The translations under genes and the position numbers were made by a program. A DNA stretch of 64,000 nucleotides from Psococerastis gibbosa (taxonomy: Eukaryota > Arthropoda > Insecta > Psocodea > Psocidae): positions 6,014,001 to 6,078,000 of the forward strand of contig OZ020492.1 in assembly GCA_963971405.1 (NCBI GenBank), given 5' to 3'. Below, in pieces: positions 32,436 through 43,449 of the stretch. The notes beneath the pieces are model-generated. The model was not told the origin of the DNA. It did not search any database and saw only the letters and a list, made by a program, of their open reading frames with translations. Each line of letters opens with the position of its first letter. Position 1 is the stretch's first letter.

Positions 32436-32720
32436 CTCACTGGTACATTGGAAATTACATCATTTAGTAACATTTCATTTTATTTGGCTGAGATAACAGG
32501 AAAATACAGTATTGTGCTCTCAATTGGTGCGTAGGTGTAATGTATAACCTTGTTTTTTATGTAAGCGAAGAAGAAGAAGGAAGAACTTATTCTCGAAGAA
32601 CCCCGTGATGACTTACCGGTACATTGGAAATTGCATTTTTTATTAATTTTTATTTTATTTAGCGGGCGAAACAGGAAAACTCAGGTAGGCATAACCCTTT
32701 GTGGTAGAAGAGAAAAAAAT
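32436..32720. repeat. satellite array, right part
   Basis: It resumes with CTCACTGG (32436-32443) and TACATTGGAAATTACATC, then a further unit begins near 32608. It decays after about 32700. Confidence 0.8.
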
Positions 32721-32897
32721 TTACAATTGAAATAGAAAATAGAAATGTTGAACTTTTGTCTTACTCATTTTGGCCAGTAGGAGGCAAAATGAAATTAAAC
32801 CCAAAAAGTAGGCCTAACTTTGGCAACTGGTTCAGTTTAAAATGGAAGTATGAAAAATCAAAACCCGAATCAAAGTCTATTCGCATGTGCCACAAAC

Positions 32898-33032
32898 CAA
32901 GGCCGTGCCCAGGTTTTTGTTGGGGGGGGGGGTCCAACTTATTTTAAACGTATTTTATAAATGAAAGTCGATTCTGTTCAGTGTATAGCCCTTCTATTTC
33001 GGAGGGGGTCCGGACCCCTGGGCACGGCCTTG
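32898..33032. mobile_element. hAT-type MITE, 135 bp, perfect 8-bp target duplication
   Basis: The ends CAAGGCCGTGCCCAGG and CCTGGGCACGGCCTTG are perfectly inverted. CCACAAAC flanks both sides (32890-32897 and 33033-33040). A G run sits next to the left end. Ends are similar to the copy at 54813-54985. Confidence 0.92.
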
Positions 33033-33049
33033 CCACAAACAATAACAAT

Positions 33050-34120
33050 ATAATGTCAGCACTAGAGTGACCAAAATGTGAGATTTAAAAAAATCAACAA
33101 ACTAAACTTTTCTCTAAACTTTTTGTAACTTCGTTCCATTCCGGCCTCATTGATTTTCCTGACCTTCATTTTCGAGACTAAAGGAAGAACTTATGCCACT
33201 GATAAACAATAACAACCAGAGTCACCTCATTTTATGGTGTAAAATCAACTGCCTACTATAGACTCTTAAATTGAATTTGCGACACTGAATATGGTTACCT
33301 ATGAGCCGTTCTTGTTATAAATACGCGTATTATACAATAATACTGTAACAGGTGGTGGTAATTGACTTGTCTCGTTTTACTTCCATACTGCCAATACGAA
33401 CTTCATCGTCATACCTTCCGAAGACAGGGGAGACTGGCGGAAGCATAGATTACCAATGAGTAAGGTCAGTTTTCCATGAAATGGGCAATTTTCTTTGGAT
33501 GCAGGTGGATTTGACTAAATTCTGGATTTATATGGATCCCGGCTCCACCCCTCTGCTGGATAAAACCTTTATTTCGCTAGTGGTAATAGTCATATTTCTT
33601 AGAATTCGAAAAGCTGATTTAAAAAGAAATAAGCTATGCCCGGGCGGAGTGAAATTCTAATAAGAAACAGAGAGAGGTGTGATCTAAAAGGAGAGAAATG
33701 TCTAGACATAGGCCTACTTCTTCTTGTAGAATTTTATGCTCTTGTATAAGGCTGAAAAACATATTTTTATTCTACTAGTTAGATGCGTTGCACAAAGCCA
33801 AAATATTCAAGAAGATTTTTGGAAAATCAGAGTTCTAATTTATAAAAAAATGCTCAGTCCAGAGTAAAATCGAATTAAATGGAAGGATGTAGAAGGAAAA
33901 AATTGTGACTAATGCCTTCCTACTTCTTTTTATTCTACAAACGAGAGGACCATTTTTTTTAGGACGTACTAGGTGGGCCGGGAGGGGTTGTTTACACTGC
34001 TTAAGAGAAATAGCCTAGCTTTATTAGCAAATATAATAAAAGCAAAAATATTCCATTTAATTCGATAGCTGTGTGTTCCTCTGCTGAATAAAATTTGTGC
34101 CGACGGATCGCGCGTCAACC
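33050..34120. other. gene-free stretch, nothing recognised
   Basis: Only short open frames on either strand. A weak donor-like sequence on the minus strand near 33415 is not backed by an open frame. Confidence 0.45.
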
Positions 34121-34131
34121 TACTCTAGCAC

Positions 34132-34318
34132 CAATGGCGGATCCACGGGGGGGGGGGGGGTCAGGAGGGTCATGACCCACCCTAAATGAGTTAATTCATA
34201 GTAAATTCATAAGATACCTAGTAAAAAAAATTGATTAAAACTCAACTTTTCAACAAAAAAATTACCTTTTAAACCTGTGACCCCCCCCCCCCTAAATTTT
34301 CGGCTGGATCCGCCCTTG
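34132..34318. mobile_element. hAT-type G-run MITE (family A), complete copy
   Basis: The ends are CAATGGCGGATCCACGG and CTGGATCCGCCCTTG. A near-perfect 8-bp duplication flanks it (TCTAGCAC at 34124-34131, CCTAGCAC at 34319-34326). G and C runs lie just inside the ends. Confidence 0.85.
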
Positions 34319-34329
34319 CCTAGCACTGG

Positions 34330-35480
34330 TAGTCACCAGTGGTTCGCTTGATCAATGTAAAAAACCACCCCGCCTAGAAAAGGAATACCGTATGCATTGG
34401 AAGATGGGGCTTTACTGTACATAACAATAAACACGGGAAAAAATTCTGAATTAATTTTTGCAGCAAGGTGGCACCGTTATTTATTTGTAAAATATTACTA
34501 CAGGACTTAGATGTAACACATCAATACATTTAGCATGTCTAAGTCTAAGTCATTGTTAACAAAAACTACTTTAAACTAAGCTCTTAAAAATTACATAGAA
34601 TTAGTTGACTTAGTTTGTCTGCTACCTTTAAAATATCCACCTATATTTTTTTTAGAAAACTTTCCTGATTTTTTTTTTTTTTTTTTTTTTTAACTCGGTA
34701 ATTGTAGGTATACTGGTTGGACTAGAGTAAAATTTTGCTTTGAGCAATATAATTTGTCAAAATATTGGACCAATTTAACATATGTTCATAATAATAATAG
34801 TAGTAGTAATTTGTGTCCTATTATTATTTAATTAATTAAAAAAATTAAATTTAACTAATTATCAGGTTCATTCGAATTTCCGGACGCACGTTATTGAATA
34901 GGTACTAAGCAAAGGCGTAGGCAATATATATATTGTTTTTTAATTTAATAAATTTGAATTTATAAACTTTTTTATTTAAGACCGGATCGCCTCTAGCTTT
35001 CAACTTATCACTGCGGGCCTCTATAAATCCCCGAAAGCCTTTTAATCCATAATTCCTTCAACATTTACGAAAGTTCATTTTAACTAGAACATAGAGAATT
35101 TGTATTTTTTAATTTAATCTATAAATTTATTTATTTTTAAATTATTATGATATGATACAGATGATGTTGACTACTACCAACCAAACAGCTTAAACGCACT
35201 ATTGACCGGAACATCTGTTAGATCTAACAAATTTTGAATCAAAACAACTCACATAACTTAATTTTGTCTTGCATTTTCCCATTTCGGGAGGGGCCCTCCT
35301 TATGTTCGTTCTGCTATCACTACTGCGTAGTTTTTTACCATGCTTTTAGCAAATTTATTTTACATTTGCACTTGCACTTGCGGATGGCAATATTATTGAA
35401 ACTAATTAAAAAATCTACAAAGGTCTCTCCTAAATTTTGGGTGGTTCTGTAGTCACTTAACCCAAAGATGAAGGGCGCAG
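34330..35480. other. gene-free AT-rich stretch
   Basis: T run at 34670, AATAAT-type simple sequence at 34790, otherwise nothing recognised. Confidence 0.45.
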
Positions 35481-35489
35481 TTGACAGTA

Positions 35490-35655
35490 AGATATAATTT
35501 AGGGGGTGACCCCCCCCCCTAAATAAGTAAATTCATAAGATACAGTAACAAATTAAAAAAAATTAAATTGAATAAAACTCAACTTTTCAACAAATTACCG
35601 TTTAAACTTAAATACAACTTGTGAACCCCCATAAATTTTCGGCCCTTGGCCAACC
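35490..35655. mobile_element. MITE family A, degraded copy
   Basis: It shares the AAATTCATAAGATAC and CTCAACTTTTCAACAAA blocks and the AAATTTTCGG right end with 34132-34318. The ends are worn. Confidence 0.65.
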
Positions 35656-35957
35656 CTATCGAACCTTGACCGTGAGCGGGGAGAAAACGTCCCCTGTTTT
35701 GCTACGCATTTTATATTTTAAATTAAATTTTAAATATTTTTTGGAATTCGCTGGATGCTATAATTGATATGAGTTTCAATTGAACGATAGACTGCCCAAT
35801 GTTTTTTAAGTGTTTTATTAAACAATTCCAAGTCAAATATTAATGTTTCATAAGGCGACTGTAATAATTTTTCTTCCCCCTTTTTTAATAATTTTCAGCC
35901 ATCCAGATATAATAGAAAAATGGGACTGTGATTTACAACTCTATACTTAATAATGCT

Positions 35958-36180
35958 TCTAAACATGGGCGCAGCCAGAGAAGGGAAGTGCCCCCCCCCC
36001 CCCCACAAAGGTTTAATTAGTTAACACTAGAAGAATTTACGCAATATGAAAAAGTGTAGGAATTTAAATTAGATGTAATAAATAAGATTTTTAATGTTTA
36101 TTATTATTTTTAAATCAAATAAACCCGCAAAAACCAATCGAACTTATGCAACTGCCCCCCCTCCCCCCTGGCTCCAACCC
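35958..36180. mobile_element. probable C-run MITE
   Basis: GGGCGCAGCCAG at the left and CTGGCTCCAACCC at the right are roughly inverted, with C runs just inside each. No duplication was found. Confidence 0.4.
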
Positions 36181-36210
36181 TAGCTACACACATGTTTAAT
36201 TTTTATTAAA

Positions 36211-36408
36211 TTAATTTGTAACGAACCGATCTCGCAGCGCAATATAAAATGCCTTTTGAGCGGACGCAGTAACTGAGAGTTTCGTGAGCAATTCGCCGAC
36301 GGAATATTCTAGGTTCCCGTACAAAGTCAGGGAATGTCAGCGAAAATCAGTGAATAGCCGACGCTGCGATTTTATATTGCCCTGCCATATCTGTTCGTTA
36401 TAAATTAA
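36211..36408. mobile_element. MITE with long inverted ends
   Basis: TTAATTTGTAACGAAC and GTTCGTTATAAATTAA pair, and CGCAGCGCAATATAAAAT pairs with ATTTTATATTGCCC further in. About 200 bp, non-coding. Confidence 0.7.
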
Positions 36409-36419
36409 CAGTGGCGGAT

Positions 36420-37380
36420 TTACCAATATTTTATTATATAAATTGTGTATATATGTTAAGTTCTTTTACTGTGTTCAGCCTTCTAAAGGATCAAATCGGC
36501 CATAACAGAATAACATATAGTCTATAAAAGATTTCCTAATACCTTTATTTCTAATTTCCTATTCTGAATTAAATAAAATCTGTTTTATGAAGACGCAGCG
36601 GGTTAGAATTAAGAGACCACCAGTTTGCTTGCTTTCTTTTCCTCAGTTTGTAAGCTTAATTTAGTTGGTACTGAATTTACCGAGTCTTAAATAATAATTA
36701 TACACTATAACACTAGCGGATCTAGAAATTTTTGGAGGGGGAGGGGAGGAACTATAGTGAATGGAAAATCTATAGTCAGGAGGTTCTATGATAAAGCGAA
36801 GACTTAAGCATAGTAAACTCACTTTAATTACTTGTATTGTTATGTATGCACTACAATATAAACAATTAAGCTATTCATAGGCCAGTTGCATTCCGCGCGG
36901 ATGCTTCAACGCGTACTCATTTAATATTTCCTCCACCGTCACTTAATTCAGTGTCTCTATGAAGTTATAGCCACGCGCCTATGGTAGCCCGGTACTTGGC
37001 TGTCGTAAGAGGCGTGAAAATGTCGTTGACAAAATTTGAAAGTGCGTTTTATCTTGTGTGAGTTAGGTTAGAGAAGCCTCATTAGCCCATAGCTGAATCT
37101 GCTAGTGTAATAATGTAATTACAAAACACAAAATAAATAGACACCAGCAGCGCGTTAGTTAGAAACTAAGGGCTTATTAAAATTTATTATTATGTGAAAC
37201 CCTATCTCCTTCTGGCGCACCAATTAATACCTTCGTTGCCTGTATGCTGAGTAACCTCTGGCGGCAGATGAGTCGTTTGAAACGCCCATTGTAAGAGAGC
37301 CCTAGTGTAGTTTACGCATTACTGAGCTAACCAAATGCAGCGGTAATGACGTTACCAGACATCAGATTGCTTTCTTCTTC
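36420..37380. other. gene-free stretch
   Basis: A G-rich patch at 36735 and scattered repeat-like words; nothing I can classify. Confidence 0.4.
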
Positions 37381-37384
37381 TTCT

Positions 37385-37640
37385 ACTCCCTTAGTGCCGC
37401 GTGCGCAGCGTGGGGGGGGGGTCGCCCCGGACCCATTTCCTGAACTCGCTCCGGTCGGACGCTAACGCCTTGAGCTCGGCCATTGTTTTCCCTCTTCCTC
37501 CGGCGAGTTGTTCAATCCTTTCCCCGAGGGTTGTCCTCGGTCTACCGATGGGCCTACTTCCGGATGGTCGGTCTGTTCTCGTCCATCCTTTGGACGTGGC
37601 CGAACCATTGCAGATGTACATCAGAATACCGAATGGTTAA
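37385..37640 (-). pseudogene. non-LTR retrotransposon RT C-terminal fragment
   Basis: On the minus strand one frame gives LQWFGHVQRMDENRP, the conserved end of many RTE- and CR1-like reverse-transcriptase proteins, and a second frame continues with GRPRTTLGERIEQL and a KALASDRSEFRKW tail. The frameshift lies near 37560. The fragment is much more GC-rich than its surroundings and ends in a GAAGAAGAA stretch. It cannot encode a working protein. Confidence 0.75.
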
Positions 37641-37664
37641 AATACGAGTAAGTTGGAGCTAAAG

Positions 37665-37925
37665 TAGCAAGGTGGTAACGTGCTTGTACTTGTGCGAGTC
37701 TCCACACACCTTGCGATCGGAGACATTCCATATTTCATCAAAATCCACAAATTGAGGAACAGACCTACAGAATCTTTGTAAAAACTATTTTTTGTTTGTT
37801 TTTAGACATATCACAATATCGTAAGTAGACACAAGTACATATTAGGCTACTTAGTGAGACGGTTGAAGAGGTTAATCGGATAATATATTCATTAAATTGT
37901 GTGTACGCAATTAACCATTAAGAAC
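37665..37925 (+). repeat. dispersed repeat (family E), copy with insertion
   Basis: Same blocks as 13310-13470, with about 110 extra bases after GCGATCGGAGAC. Confidence 0.5.
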
Positions 37926-38220
37926 AAAAAAGTCTCTGACAATACGTCAAAATTAAGTGGAAGACTTTTCTTTCTATTAATTATTACTCAACGATACTAT
38001 ATCTCTACCTAATGTGATTTTGTTGAAAAATCTGATAGTGGTGGGGGGTGCAGGGGGGGGGGGGGAAATCTAGTCGTCTCATCAACAGGCAATAAAATAA
38101 ATAATCTGCCTTTTACTTAAGACCATGGAGGGGATTTATAAAATACAAAAGCAGCGCAGAGAAAAGAAAAACAACGGAAAATATTTTGGATTAAGAAAGA
38201 ATTTTGATGGTTGACTTAAG

Positions 38221-38590
38221 GGAGTGTAAAACCACTGTAACGGAGGATAACTTTGGGTCTCTGATGCGGCAACTAAGGGAAGCAATAAAAGAAAAGGCGA
38301 GGAGGGAAGCTGACTAAAAGTGCTCCGTTCTTCCATGACAATGCCCCCGTCCATACTGTCGTGAAGGTTGTCCTTCAAAACTGTGGCTTCACCGAGCTGC
38401 ATCACCCGTTCTAAAACCCAGTCATGGCTCCTAATGACTACTACCTATCTTATTATTAAACTTGAAGATAGAACTTTGAGTGCGAAAAGTTTTGGACAAA
38501 GATGAGTTGAAAGCTGCTGTTTTTGCTCATTTTGCGAGAAAAAGTATTGATTTTTTTCCAAAGTTTCCAAAGGCACTGAATTGCTCCTGA
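38221..38590 (+). pseudogene. mariner-family transposase remnant
   Basis: Cut-and-paste mariner transposases use a DDD catalytic triad. Here the pieces LMRQLREAIKEK (38260-38295), FFHDNAPVHT (38329-38358, with the second catalytic D), ELHHPF (38391-38410), MAPNDYY (38424-38444, with the third catalytic D) and DELKAAVFAHFARKS (38500-38545) appear in the right order. Frames shift near 38300 and stops fall after HPF and after DYYLSYY. The N-terminal half and both inverted ends were not found. It is long dead. Confidence 0.8.
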
Positions 38591-38599
38591 ATATAAGTT

Positions 38600-40255
38600 C
38601 CGGCCAAATTTTGAGTTAAAATTACAGTGCGAAAAAGTTTTTCTATTCAGTAAAAGACTTTATTTCACATTTTATAACGTTACGAAATCAATTTTTTCTT
38701 TCAATTCCATGTTTCTCGTAAAATTCCTGACATTCCTGATGGCAGTCTGAATCCCTGACTCTCAGGGCGAATCCCTGACGTCTGGTAACCCTATTATTTT
38801 ATTGTGCATATAAAGTTCCCCCCCCCCCCCCGGTTGTTTTTAATTTAAATGCCAGTGATGGAATTGTGACATTTGTCAGGTGCGGTCAAACCATTATCTT
38901 CCCAAGCTGTGTTCTAAATATTTTATTCATAAGGGTGGATTATTGTGGATTTATATGGATAATTAGATAAACGAGTTTGGAGTATCAAAATTAAACTATA
39001 ATGACAGAATAAATATACGAATAATCCCACCTTGTTTTGGATGGGTGGCACAACTCTTATTCGCATCAAGGTCAAGGTCACAGTCAAGGTCACAGTGAAG
39101 GTCTGTAAGGTCAAACCCCGTTTCTCATGCTCCTAGACTTGAACAACGCGCTTTTATATAAACAGGCCTTCAGCTATGAGACAAGGCAAGATAACAGACA
39201 GTATTCAGATGTTATTCAGCTATCTTAGTTTAAAGTTTACTATTATCATCCATATATTTATTATCATTTATGTATTTATCAAATTATACCGGTCTTGCCC
39301 ATATTACATTTTTGAACATTAAATATTCGGCATGTAAATGATTTAGTAATTGAAATTAATTAATGAGATCAAAATCTAAAAATACACCAATTTTGTACCT
39401 GTAGTAGGCCTACATCTAGTTTGCAGCATAATTGACTAGCATTATTGATTAATTAAAAGTTTCTTCATTGTTGAGTATATTATAAATTTGCTTGCATGCT
39501 ATACAAATACTGCCTACTTTATTTTAATGAATGAAAATGTAACAAAGCCACCGATACGCAGCGCTGTTACAAAGGCTATTCTCGGAATCAGGTGACATTT
39601 TGCTTTTCTCATTTTGACGAGGTATAATTAAAAATTCATTATAGAATATTTCTCATTTATTTCTACGTAGCTCATATTCCCGTATACAGATCAGTTTTAA
39701 TTAGCATTGATCGTAAATACAATAGTCAGGGCTGTCATCGACATTGTTAAGAGTTTTCTGATATGCACTGAAATCAAATCGAAATCAAATATGTATTTCA
39801 TGTCGTTTTACCTGTTGCCTCGTAATAAATTCACCTAGCAAAAATAGATAAAATCCACATGATAAAAACAAAACAGCATTAATGAGGCTCTCCGAAGCCG
39901 TCCTACAAAATACATACAATACCTAATATGGCCCTCTCTAACAGCTACCTAGGTAAGACGTAAGTCTCCACGGATTCTATAAGAAATAGGGAGAGACTAA
40001 TTGAGACTAAAAAAAAGAAAGAAAAAAATTGCCTTTATTTTCCATGTGAGCACTCATACAACTAACCCATTAATAAATAATACAATTTTATATATTCATT
40101 ATGTTCTCACTGTATGTACTATTGAAAAAACCCAATAGATTTATTTATTTAAAATTTCAAATTTAGTTGAAAAAAGGGAAAAAATAAAACTAACAGACCA
40201 TTTACACCCTATTTATACACCACACATACCCATAAAATAGTCGCGACAACCACAG
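38600..40255. other. gene-free AT-rich stretch
   Basis: A short GGTCAAGGTCACAG repeat lies near 39065-39105 and a C run at 38818. No gene recognised. Confidence 0.45.
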
Positions 40256-40262
40256 CGTACCA

Positions 40263-40648
40263 CAGTGTACAGCCCATAGGAAATTGGCAGCCCGAAATTT
40301 AATACTTTTTATTTGTTATTTAATTAACTAAGCATGTAATTAAAGTATTTGCCTCATCAATGTTGTAGAAGACTACTTTATGCGTCAAATTATAAGATAT
40401 TTTTAATTTTCGAAATTGTAGTTTTTTCATAAACATGCAAATATTTTATAAACAATAACTTTTCACGTATTATAGATTTTATAAAAAAAACTACAATTTC
40501 GAAAACTAAAAATACCTTATTATATGATGCATGAAGTAGTCTTCTACTACTTTGATGAGCCAAATCTTTAATAACATCCTTAGTTAATTAAATAACAAAT
40601 AAAAAGTATTAAATTTCGGGCTACCAATTTCCTACGGGCTGTACACTC
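40263..40648. mobile_element. near-perfect palindromic MITE (family F)
   Basis: Almost the whole 386 bp folds on itself: GTGTACAGCCC with GGGCTGTACAC, CCGAAATTTAATAC with GTATTAAATTTCGG, TTTAATTAACTAAG and its mirror, down to a TTTTCGAAATTGTAG hairpin core. Other copies are at 41288-41667 and (half) 52790-53045, and a diverged relative at 61810-62200. Confidence 0.9.
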
Positions 40649-40982
40649 TTCAACTTTTCTAAATGCTTTTTATTTCTGAGCATTTTTTTAAATTTACAGA
40701 GGAATTATGAATTATTACCATTTCTAGAGGGAGCTTTTAGAATTCTCGAACCCAGACGTATCAGTCCACCAGGGACGAATCCAGTTCCTGGGGGGGGGGG
40801 GGTAGTTGTGAGTCAAAGTAGAACAAACATACATAGTTTCGAATTTAAATTGGAGCGTATTAAATTTTTTTTTGGAGGGGGCAGCTACCCCTTGCCCCCC
40901 TCCCCCCTTATCCGTTCATGCGGTCCGCTGACTGTTACCTGAATCTACTTTCTTTCGACTGCCAGCAGCCCGATCGTGGCAA

Positions 40983-41696
40983 TTTGGGATTATACTAATA
41001 CCGGGGTTTATTCAATTGTCTTAAACAAATGAGTGCAAAATGCGCGGGAAATTCAAATTGATACATTTATATTTTTATTGAGTTTTCAATTTTTCCTCCC
41101 TTTGATTTTTAAAATTCTTATTATATTTCAAAACTCAACCTATTGCCTACATTTTAATGGTACTAGTATTTCCTTCTATTATTAAACAATGCGACCATTC
41201 TCTTGTATTCTACCTATATTTTATTAATTTGAATCTCCCGCGTATATTGGAACACCGTCACGTGATACTTTACTACTGCGGTATTTAGAGTGTACAGCCC
41301 GTAGGAAATTGGCAGCCCGAAATTTAATAGATTTTATTTTTTATTTAATTAACTAAGAAGCATGTTATTAAAGATATCAAAGTTGTAAAAGACTACTTCA
41401 TGCATCATATTATAAGATATTTTTAATTTTCGAAATTGCAGTTTTTTCAGAAACATGCAAATATTTTATCAACAATAACTTTTCACGTATTATCGATTTT
41501 ATAAAAAAACTACAATTTCGAAAACTAAAAATACCTTATTATATGATCCATGTAGCAGTCCTCTACAACTTTGATGAGCCAAATCTTTAATAACATGCTT
41601 AGTTAATTAAATAAAAAATAAAAAGTATTAAATTTCTGGCTGCCACTTTCCTACGGGCTGTACACTCTTAAAACCCCGGTATTGTAATAATCCCAA
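40983..41696. mobile_element. MITE with TTTGGGATTATACTAATACC ends, interrupted by family F
   Basis: GGGATTATACTAATACCGGGG (40987) pairs with CCCCGGTATTGTAATAATCCC at the right end. Family F is inserted close to the right end, so this is a nested pair. Confidence 0.7.
41288..41667. mobile_element. palindromic MITE (family F) with TTA target duplication
   Basis: It begins GAGTGTACAGCCC and ends GGGCTGTACACTC, with TTA on both sides (41285-41287 and 41668-41670). A 3-bp TTA duplication would suit a PIF/Harbinger-type origin; that is an inference. Confidence 0.85.
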
Positions 41697-41699
41697 GCC

Positions 41700-42390
41700 G
41701 CCTTGATCGGGCTGCTGTCGCCCTGTCGGTCCCCACTCCTCGGAATGTACACGTAGACGACAAAACTTGGCCGTGGCAGTGGCAGCTGTTGAGAATACGC
41801 CCAGCACATATAATGATGAGAAGGAGAAGAAGAAGAAGAGAAGAAGGATGGTTCCTAGTGATGGATATAATGGAAGTAGTAACCGGTTACCATGACACCC
41901 TTTGGTCCCATGTCCTATGCATCGCCATAATAGTAGCGTGTTAACCACTCCAAGTACCAAACCAAAAACAGGCCTTGGCGTCTTTGGTCCTGGGGTTAAA
42001 TATCTGGAGTCTCTTAGGGAGACAATTATAGTCTTGCAGATTTTGCAATGAAGGTGCGGAGGACGATGCGATGCAATCGCACGAAGAAGAGCAGCATGCT
42101 CGGAAAGCTTGCAGTTACATGTAAAAGACCTGCCACTTCTGAATCCCCTCAAGATCCTGGCTCTCATGAGAGAGATAGGCCTCGAGAAAGTGATGTAGAA
42201 GTGATGTAGATACTTTGTTGTAGGGGGCACAATAGGCCAATAGGCTTAAGTGCACACAGGTAACACCTGTACCCCAATTTATATATAAAAAAAAAAAAAA
42301 ATCCAAACCATTCATTGAATTGTTTGTATGCGATTAACCTTAAAAAAAAAAAAAAATATCAAACTCTCAAGTTACTGTTGGTTAGCATTG
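41700..42390. other. gene-free stretch with moderately GC-rich sequence
   Basis: A 200-codon minus-strand frame (41628-42230) runs through the MITE end and a GAA repeat and shows no domain, so I do not call it. A-runs at 42287 and 42342 flank a TTCATTGAATTGTTTGTATGCG block also seen in family E. Confidence 0.45.
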
Positions 42391-42393
42391 CAT

Positions 42394-42576
42394 CTAGGGC
42401 GAATTTTGCCTCCAATTTAGGGGGGGGGTGTCAGCGGGCAGGTTCAGTGGATTATAACATTAAAAAACATCATTATTTTTAATTCCCACTGTAAACCCTT
42501 TGTTATCTAGTGTAAGCTAATTTATTTGGGGAGAGGGGGGGTCCGGACCCTCTGACCCCCCCCAAATTCGCCCTTG
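42394..42576. mobile_element. hAT-type MITE (family C), copy 1
   Basis: It starts CTAGGGCGAATTTTGCCTCC and ends AAATTCGCCCTTG, with near-perfect 8-bp duplications (CATTGCAT and CATAGCAT). G runs lie inside both ends. Other copies: 50066-50247, 53598-53776, 61095-61255. Confidence 0.88.
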
Positions 42577-42599
42577 CATAGCATATATAATAATAATGT

Positions 42600-43325
42600 C
42601 CTGAAGGTGTCTGTCTGTCTATGCGTCGATTTCCGGGCAAACTACCCGGTCGATTTTGATGAAATTTGGGATGTAGGTTCACAAAAATCATACCTCGGAA
42701 CATTTTTTATTTGGGGCTAACTTAATTTGGGGGGTTTATTCTCAAAAAACTCAAAAAAAAACTAAAAAATGTATTTCTCAAAAACGGCTCCAACGATTTC
42801 TCTTAAATTCACATATATTGTAGTCGTTATTAATGTTAACGAAATGCGGGGGTTCGCTTGCCCCTTGATAGGTTGCTTCTCGGGGTAAAAAAATAAAAAT
42901 TACTAAATTTTAATGAAAAATTACTAAAAAATAATATTTCTGCGAAACCTTTCTATCGATGATTTCTACCTTCAGGTGTGTTTTAGGTGTTAAATTGAGT
43001 AACGAAACTGGACAGGTTGCTTTCCCAGAAAATTATTTGGTTTTGTACAAAAAAATGTTTTTTTGAAAAAATGATAGAAAATTCACGCTCAAATGCATTG
43101 CGTGCCCTGCCAGTATTGCTGTGTGGTAATGTGTTGGTCTGACCTATCTAGAATTTACCTCACCTCCAGTGACGTCAGGTGGACAACCCCCCTCCCCCCT
43201 CCCCCGAGATATCGGAAATTTAACCATAGGAAAATTATTTACCATGAAATTACTCATTTTCTCTATCTACTAATTTTGAAAAATTGGAAAGCATGTTCGA
43301 GTAAACTCGGACCGGTTCTTTATAT
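42600..43325 (+). repeat. dispersed repeat (family G), 0.7 kb, copy 1
   Basis: A (CTGT)n start is followed by GATTTCCGGGCAAACTAC, GATGAAATTTGGGATGTAGG, AAAAACGGCTCCAACGATTT and GCCCCTTGATAGGTTGC blocks. It aligns along its length with 58985-59690. It has no long frame and no visible TIR. A reversed part of it lies at the right window edge. Confidence 0.8.
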
Positions 43326-43329
43326 TGTT

Positions 43330-43440
43330 TCTGCATGAATTTTTACCCATTGGCAAACCATACGTACTCAATGTTAACCTACATCGGTTGGAAACGATAA
43401 TGGATAGGATAACATAAGCTTACCATTGACGGAATGTTTT
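43330..43440. repeat. dispersed repeat (family D), partial
   Basis: CCATTGGCAAACC, CCTACATCGG and ATAAGCTTACCATTGACGG blocks match 3740-3925. Confidence 0.55.
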
Positions 43441-43449
43441 TAAAAATAA

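Noticed and set aside
33340-33480. Possible minus-strand exon with a GGAAGGTATGA donor-like site
   Set aside because: All frames have early stops or no similarity to anything I know, and no acceptor is evident.
41628-42230. 200-codon minus-strand frame as a gene
   Set aside because: It begins in repeat sequence, includes the end of a MITE and a GAA repeat, and has no domain.
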